From assembly GCF_000699445.3 (NCBI RefSeq), contig NC_067200.1, positions 18,403,003 through 18,467,002 on the forward strand: a stretch of 64,000 nt of DNA, read 5' to 3'. This document shows, one piece after another, positions 59,356 through 64,000 of this stretch. The stretch comes from Schistosoma haematobium (Eukaryota > Platyhelminthes > Trematoda > Strigeidida > Schistosomatidae). Numbering within the stretch: the first letter of the stretch is position 1; each line of letters opens with the position of its first letter. The position numbers and the translations under genes were made by a program. The notes below the pieces were generated by a model, which had not been told where the DNA came from, did no database searches, and worked only from the letters and a program-made list of their open reading frames with translations.

Positions 59356-60090
59356 CTCATTCACTCACTCACTCACTCACCTTTCTTTAAAATTCCACCA
59401 TTTTTACGTTGTGGATCACGGTCGTTATCATCCCTTCCATAACCAACAATGAAAACCGGAGTTCCAGGTCTCGGTATATCCGTTGGCTGTGGCAGACTGA
59501 GCACTCTGATTCCAGTCTGTAAGTTGACCAATTGAGCGAGCGATACAATTGCAATGTCGAATCCACTGAGTGTCTGTTTGATTGGTCTCCTCTGTCGTGC
59601 CGACATACAAGAGGGCATATATCCTGGTGCTACCACCACTCCAGACGGTTGATGATGGATGCCTTGTTGGTCGCCATTCCTCAGTGTGAGAAATGAAACC
59701 TGAAATACACGACGTATGTCCACATTAGATCTATGCAAACCACCTGCACACACACACACACACACACACATTGACACACTGACACACACTCACACAGAAA
59801 CACACTGTGAAATTAATCGATCACATTGAGCAACAATGTGTTTCAGTGTGATCTCTTACCCGAACGACTGGCAGCGGTGAGCAAACACAATGACCAGCTG
59901 TGAGCACTGCCCTTGTTGACACTAATGAGCCTGTACACATTGTTCTCTCTGTGGTCAAAAATGCGATGAACGGGAATTCAGTGCGTTGTTGCACAGGTTC
60001 ACCACTACGTATCAACCATGTTGACACACGTTCAACTGTTAGACAGTAGGTGAACAGCGTCACCACCAGAAATCTCCATCGGTTCAACAT
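58641..60090 (-). CDS. CE: Cercarial elastase, S1 family serine protease (complete, three exons)
   Basis: Exons are 60090-59860, 59699-59381 and 58882-58641. The introns (160 and 498 nt) are GT/AG with phases 0 and 1, and the product is 263 residues, the usual length for this family. Residues 1-26 form a hydrophobic leader; the probable mature N-terminus is IRSGEP at residue 27, instead of the IVGG of trypsins. The triad is present: His67 in LTAGHC, Asp125 in FDIAIV, Ser217 in GDSGGPLL. Known role of the family: a chymotrypsin-fold protease stored in cercarial acetabular glands and secreted to degrade skin proteins during host invasion. The start at 60090 was chosen because it gives the leader directly; an in-frame ATG at 60117 would add nine polar residues. 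Recognition rests on sequence similarity by eye across all three exons. No lesion was seen, so the gene appears functional. It sits alone in this window, not in a visible tandem array. Confidence 0.95.
59166..59380. repeat. Tetranucleotide arrays (ACTC)n and (AATC)n inside elastase intron 2
   Basis: Runs of ACTC are followed by about 17 units of AATC and again ACTC. The array abuts the intron 2 donor site (GTGAGT on the - strand at 59380-59375), so the donor itself is part of the last ACTC repeats. The array reads open on the + strand as a Thr-His-Ser-Leu repeat, which is an artefact of the tetranucleotide. Confidence 0.9.
59746..59772. repeat. (CA)n microsatellite in elastase intron 1
   Basis: A run of CA dinucleotides in the 160-nt first intron, upstream of the exon 2 acceptor. 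Confidence 0.85.
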
Positions 60091-60147
60091 CACTATGTGA
60101 TCGTTGCAATCAACCACCTACCTACAATCTTGCAACACATTCACCAA

Positions 60148-60153
60148 TTTATA
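60148..60153 (-). promoter_or_regulatory. TATA box of the elastase gene
   Basis: Read on the - strand this is TATAAA, about 60 bases before the chosen ATG at 60090, which leaves room for a short 5' leader. The position fits a developmentally controlled polymerase II gene. No transcription start can be seen directly. Confidence 0.6.
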
Positions 60154-60280
60154 TGCGTCAATATTCCCTGACTGTTGAGTACATGTGAGTGATTTTGCGT
60201 GTGTGTCAGTGTCAGTGACGGTGTACTATAATTATGCACTACTAATAAAACCGACTTGCACTCCACTTCAATCAAGCATT

Positions 60281-60316
60281 GTTGTTGTTGTTGTTGTTGT
60301 CGTCGTCGTCGTCGTC
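60281..60316. repeat. (GTT)n(GTC)n triplet repeat upstream of elastase
   Basis: TTG/GTT units run directly into GTC units, about 130 bases upstream of the TATA box. A related complementary pair, CAA then GAC/GAT, lies at about 58136-58192 downstream of the gene. Confidence 0.8.
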
Positions 60317-60419
60317 ACGGTTTCACTTTGTGATCATGGTCATGACACGCCCCAATTATTAATGGGGAAGTGCACGAATCTCGTGTGTTTTTGTGGCATA
60401 TTTTGCTAAATGATAATCT

Positions 60420-61935
60420 TGCGCAAGTTGTCCGAAACTCTTTCCCGTATCAAATAGTGTTGCTAAATACGCTAAGGAGAATAAACAATTTAAACCATTT
60501 AAGTTATGAACTGGGATTATAAGGAACTTTATTCAGAATAATTATGATGCCTCCTGTGGAATGTTGATATACTTCGGAATTCCTGAGAATGATGCCACTC
60601 TAACAATCGGAGCATTAAGTTTTATATGTACATGGAACTTCCGGACAAAATAGCAGACAGTGAGTACCAGTCATATAGAAGAGATTTGAGGCGATACAAT
60701 TTGACAGTTTTCAGAATCAGTGAAACCCATCGGACCCACAGTGTATAGGAAAATTTAGATTTGGGAAAATTGAACCTAAAAGTAACTGTACAGATGTCAT
60801 TTGTTCTATTCAGGGGGTTTGGAGAGGAAGAACAAGTACCACTGACAAACTAGAAAGATGGACACCTCATCGAGATATCAAAGAAAGGATATCTGAGCAA
60901 ATGTGAGAACTACAGATGCGTCACACTACGGGACGGGATTTCAACAGAGTGTTGCGGAATCGGATGAAAGATTCAGAAGACATCTAACTTCGACATCATT
61001 AGATCGGATTGCGTGAGGATCGGTCGTGCACAGACCAAACCATATCATTACGGATCATCACTGGACAATCAATTCAATGGAACTCGTCATTATACATTTA
61101 ACAGTGTGAATAGGAGAACCATATGGAATCTCCTTAGACAGTATGTAGTGGGTAGCTGAGAAAATCGTCAACATCGTACGGAATTCATCCAACAGACTTC
61201 AGTGCAAATTGGTGTGAGACAAGGATGGCTAATCTCCCCCTTCCTCTTTCTGATAGTGGTCGTCGACATGATTATGAAGACCACGACATGTGAGGCGAAG
61301 GACGGAATACAATGGACAGGTTGGATGCAACTAGACGATTTGCTCTTCTCAGATGACCTGTCTATTTTATCACATATAAACCAACAAATGTAGGTGAAGA
61401 CAACCAGTGTAGTAGAAGTCTCTTCATCAGTACGCGTCAACAAATACAGGGGAAAAAACCAAGATCGTGAAATACAACACGGTGAATACCAACCCAATCA
61501 CACTTGATGGATTAGTTGTGGAAGAGATGAAATCTCACGTAAAGAAGTACAAGTATTTATGAACAATTATCTACGTGATATACTGAATGTCCGTTGACCG
61601 GATACCATCAGCAATAGCCTACTGTTGCAGAGAACAAACCAACTTCCATGTGAAGAGGAAATTCGAAAAAGACGTTGTATGTGGATAGGACAAACATTGA
61701 CCAAATCAACAAACTGCATTACGAGGCAAACTTTAACTTATAATCCTTAAGGTAAACAGAGAAGTGTAGGACCAAAGAACACAGTGCATCGAGAATAGGA
61801 AACAGACATGTGAATAATAAAAAGCAAGTGGAAGAAACTGGAAATGATTGCTCAGGAGGGAGTTGGATGGAGAATGATGGTGGGTGGCCTTTACTTCTCC
61901 ACGATTGATGTTTGTTGTAATTAAATAAGTAAGTA
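60420..61935 (+). pseudogene. Decayed RTE-1 copy, 5' UTR to 3' tail with deletions
   Basis: Recognisable in order: 5' UTR (60430-60550), endonuclease start (CTWNF, then an ISETHRTHS-like site near 60720), a [16 protein letters not shown] site near 60880-60930, RT QAG/FIDY remnants (61050-61120), GVRQGWLISPFLF (about 61213-61252), a degraded catalytic box (DDLLFSDDLSILS, about 61335-61375), the C-terminal WERTNQL region (about 61620) and a GTAAGTAGGTAG tail near 61930. Multiple stops and frameshifts. Confidence 0.75.
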
Positions 61936-62064
61936 GGTAGTATATGTAATACAATGCAAATCGTGTTTTTTTCATATTCTGTGATCTCTATGAGTTTATT
62001 GCAAATCGGTTATTTTTCTTATTTAAAGTTGACTTTACCAGTACCAACTCCAGGGAAATTAACA

Positions 62065-62465
62065 CTTTCGAAATTGATTGAGATTGCTGTTAGACCATCA
62101 TTGAAAACGAGGAAACACTGGATGGCCGTTTATCTTATTGTGGGACTCCTCAACAGTACGCATCCACGATCCCACTCGTAGGGCCTTCAGTCTCGCGTGC
62201 GAACGCCTAACCTACTAGGCCACTGAGTGGGCATCCAAAGGTTTTATTGTCTAACCTCAACCAATCCACAAAATTGCGCAACCATTTTCCGTTGTACTGA
62301 GTTAGATACCTGTCTCTACCCAACACGGATTAAATCCACTGGTTACTCTGTGCGTTGGGTTGTAGATGCACCATATTAGGACCAAACGGTCATTTAGTGC
62401 TTCCAGGTTTTCTATGGTGATCTATCTTCAATTGACTCATAATCTCAACTATTGAAATTACTTTC
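62065..62465. repeat. Family B, - full unit joined to + ribozyme end
   Basis: 62065-62345 is a - strand unit (CTGAGGAGTCCCACAATAAGA lost in part, leader GATTAAATCCACTGGTTAC at its far end); 62346-62465 is a + strand GTTGTAGATGCACCATATTA.., GGACCAAACGGTCATTTAGT and tail. Confidence 0.75.
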
Positions 62466-63050
62466 TTGTTTAATAATTTAATTCTAATATTTTGAATTTA
62501 CGCGCATTTTTTTCTTCTTTTATTCAATGTATCGTTTCCATATCAATATTAACATTATAATTGATTATAGAACAAATGAATTAAATTCTACTTTCAATAT
62601 TATGAATTTAATTCACATAAATCTCGTGTTGACATAGTAACCAATATGTAACAATGATATGATATTGATTATCTCTCAAGTGCATTGTTTGCATTTTTCA
62701 TTATTGATTATTGTCATTTTGTATTATGTAAGATAATTGTGGACATTAAAAGGTAAATTGATGATATAATAGAAAATGTCAGTTTTATATTTTACCATGT
62801 AAACTAAACCTAGTTGAGAGAGATTCCCACCCATTTTAATTCATTTATAAAATATTATACGTTTAACAATGGTTTCATTAGGAATTTGTTAGTGATTAAG
62901 CTAAGTAAGTGTGAGAGACTCTGTGTGTGTGTGTGTGTGTGTGTAGATAGTATCATTAACTTTGTTATTAGAGTCGGCGTTAATGAAATATCATCGAAAC
63001 TTCATTATTTTAGAAATTTAACACACTTAACAAATTGTATTTGAAGTTGC
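62465..63050. other. No gene recognised
   Basis: Very AT-rich; holds the (GT)n run at 62921-62946 and no supported coding sequence. Confidence 0.5.
62921..62946. repeat. (GT)n microsatellite
   Basis: About 12 GT units in an otherwise AT-rich, featureless stretch. Confidence 0.85.
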
Positions 63051-63056
63051 CATACT

Positions 63057-63057
63057 T

Positions 63058-63109
<52 letters not shown>

Positions 63110-63122
63110 TTTATTTATTTAC
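63057..63122. repeat. (ACTT)n/(ATTT)n tail of the RTE-1 fragment
   Basis: About a dozen ACTT units, then TTAT/ATTT units, directly next to the conserved RTE-1 3' end. It matches the shorter tails at 27268-27286 and 38025-38036. Confidence 0.9.
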
Positions 63123-63920
63123 GCCTGTTACTCCCAATGGAGCATAGGCCGCCGACCAGCATTCCCCAACCCATTCTCTCCTGGGCCTTCCTTTCTAGTT
63201 CTATCCAATTGTTGTTCATTCTTCTCATGTCTGTCTCGGCGTAGTGTTTTTTTTGGTATTCCTCTCCTCCTTTGAACTGGGGAATTCCAAGTGAGGGCTT
63301 GCGTTGTGACGCAGTTGGGTGCTTTCCTCAATGTGTATCCTATCCACTTCCAGCGCTTCTTCCTGATTTCCTCCTCCGCTGGAATCTGGTTTGTTCTCTC
63401 CCACAGTTGGTTGTTGCTAATAGTGTCCGACCAACAGATCCGAAGTATTTCGCGTAGACGATTGTTAATAAACACCTGTATCTTCTGTGTGATGGCTTTC
63501 GTAGTTCTCCAGGTTTTCGTCCCATACAGTAGAACTGTCTTGACATTTGCATTGAAAATCCTGACCTTGGTGTTCGTTGACAGACAGTTTATTTGAGTTC
63601 CAGATGTTCTTCAATTGTAGATATGCTACTCTTGCTTTGCCAATCCGCGCTTTCACATCTGCATCAGATCCACCGTGTTCATCAACGATGCTGCCCAGAT
63701 ATGTAAAGGTTTTTACATCTTCCAAATCGTCTCCGTCAATTGTGATTGGATTGGTGCATTCTGTGTTGTATCGGAGAATCCGACTTTTCCCTTTGTGTAT
63801 ATTGAGACCTACTGCTGTTGAGGCTGCTGCTACCCCAGTCGTCTTCTCCTGCACTTGTTGTTGCGTTTGGGATAGAAGGGCCAGATCATCTGCGAAGTCT
63901 AGATCGTACTTCTTATACAC
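63057..63920 (-). mobile_element. RTE-1 3' fragment with (AAGT)n tail
   Basis: The - strand encodes the RT catalytic box region ([12 protein letters not shown]), then [10 protein letters not shown], and in another frame the C-terminal [20 protein letters not shown]. At least one frameshift lies near 63470-63600. The 3' end carries a long tetranucleotide tail (ACTT on the + strand, 63057-63110). The 5' truncation is near 63920. Confidence 0.85.
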
Positions 63921-64000
63921 TACTTAATGATGTCCGATTAATAAAAAAGAATCAATATCAAAAGAGGTTTTGTGGATATAATAGTAATTTCAGTGGTTGG

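Noticed and set aside
59092..59442. 116-codon + strand frame with Thr-His-Ser-Leu and Asn-Gln-Ser-Ile repeats
   Set aside because: It is the translation of the (ACTC)n/(AATC)n array inside elastase intron 2, antisense to the gene.
60091..60117. Upstream ATG at 60117 as the elastase start
   Set aside because: It adds nine polar residues ahead of the hydrophobic leader; the ATG at 60090 gives a normal secretion signal and the 263-residue length of the family.

Overview
The window looks like nuclear DNA of a blood fluke (genus Schistosoma). Four signs agree: AT-rich DNA with small introns and GT/AG junctions; an intact three-exon S1 protease that matches schistosome cercarial elastase; many copies of a tRNA-headed repeat carrying a hammerhead ribozyme (the Smalpha satellite type of schistosomes); and RTE-clade and Penelope-like retroelements of schistosome type. 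The sequence does not let me name the species. Nothing bacterial, no CRISPR array and no intact tRNA or rRNA gene was seen.

Only two host genes can be supported. (1) On the + strand, 4021-15735, are the last four coding exons of a clathrin-assembly protein of the PICALM/AP180 type. The splice phases agree across all junctions. The gene includes a 51-nt intron and a 9.3-kb intron full of repeats, ends in an NPF motif, and is followed by an AT-rich probable 3' UTR to about 17.1 kb. (2) On the - strand, 60090-58641, is a complete 263-residue cercarial elastase gene with a TATA box, two introns and the full His/Asp/Ser triad.

The rest is mostly a mosaic of mobile DNA. The best LINE is an RTE-clade element at 30489-27268 (-). 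It has endonuclease and reverse transcriptase domains, is broken by two in-frame stops and one frameshift, and ends in a (GTAA)n tail. About ten fragments of the same family, and five of a second RTE-type family, are scattered over both strands. Penelope-like and Ty3/gypsy reverse transcriptase relics, a solo LTR with target duplication, a full-length foldback element and eight copies of a 545-bp repeat are also present.

The most striking content is the set of short tRNA-headed repeats ending in type I hammerhead ribozymes. I separate three families: A (Smalpha-like), B (CUGAGGA core, self-complementary stem III, by far the most common here) and C (stem II changed on both strands by compensation). 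They occur often as head-to-head inverted pairs. The largest inverted structure is a 1623-bp palindrome at 50032-51654 / 52896-54518. Its 1241-bp spacer holds a dead Penelope-like reverse transcriptase, and family B hammerhead units sit at both inner edges. This physical link between family B ribozymes and a Penelope-like element is the main lead in the window.

Layout: 1-4 kb repeats; 4-17.1 kb PICALM-like gene; 17.1-27 kb ribozyme repeats, including a five-copy family A cluster; 27.2-33.8 kb RTE elements, foldback element and family A pair; 34-49 kb repeat mosaic; 49.3-54.5 kb gypsy relic plus palindrome; 55-57.3 kb RTE fragments; 58.1-60.4 kb elastase locus; 60.4-64 kb RTE fragments. Repeat boundaries are read by eye and are good to about 10-30 bases unless stated otherwise.
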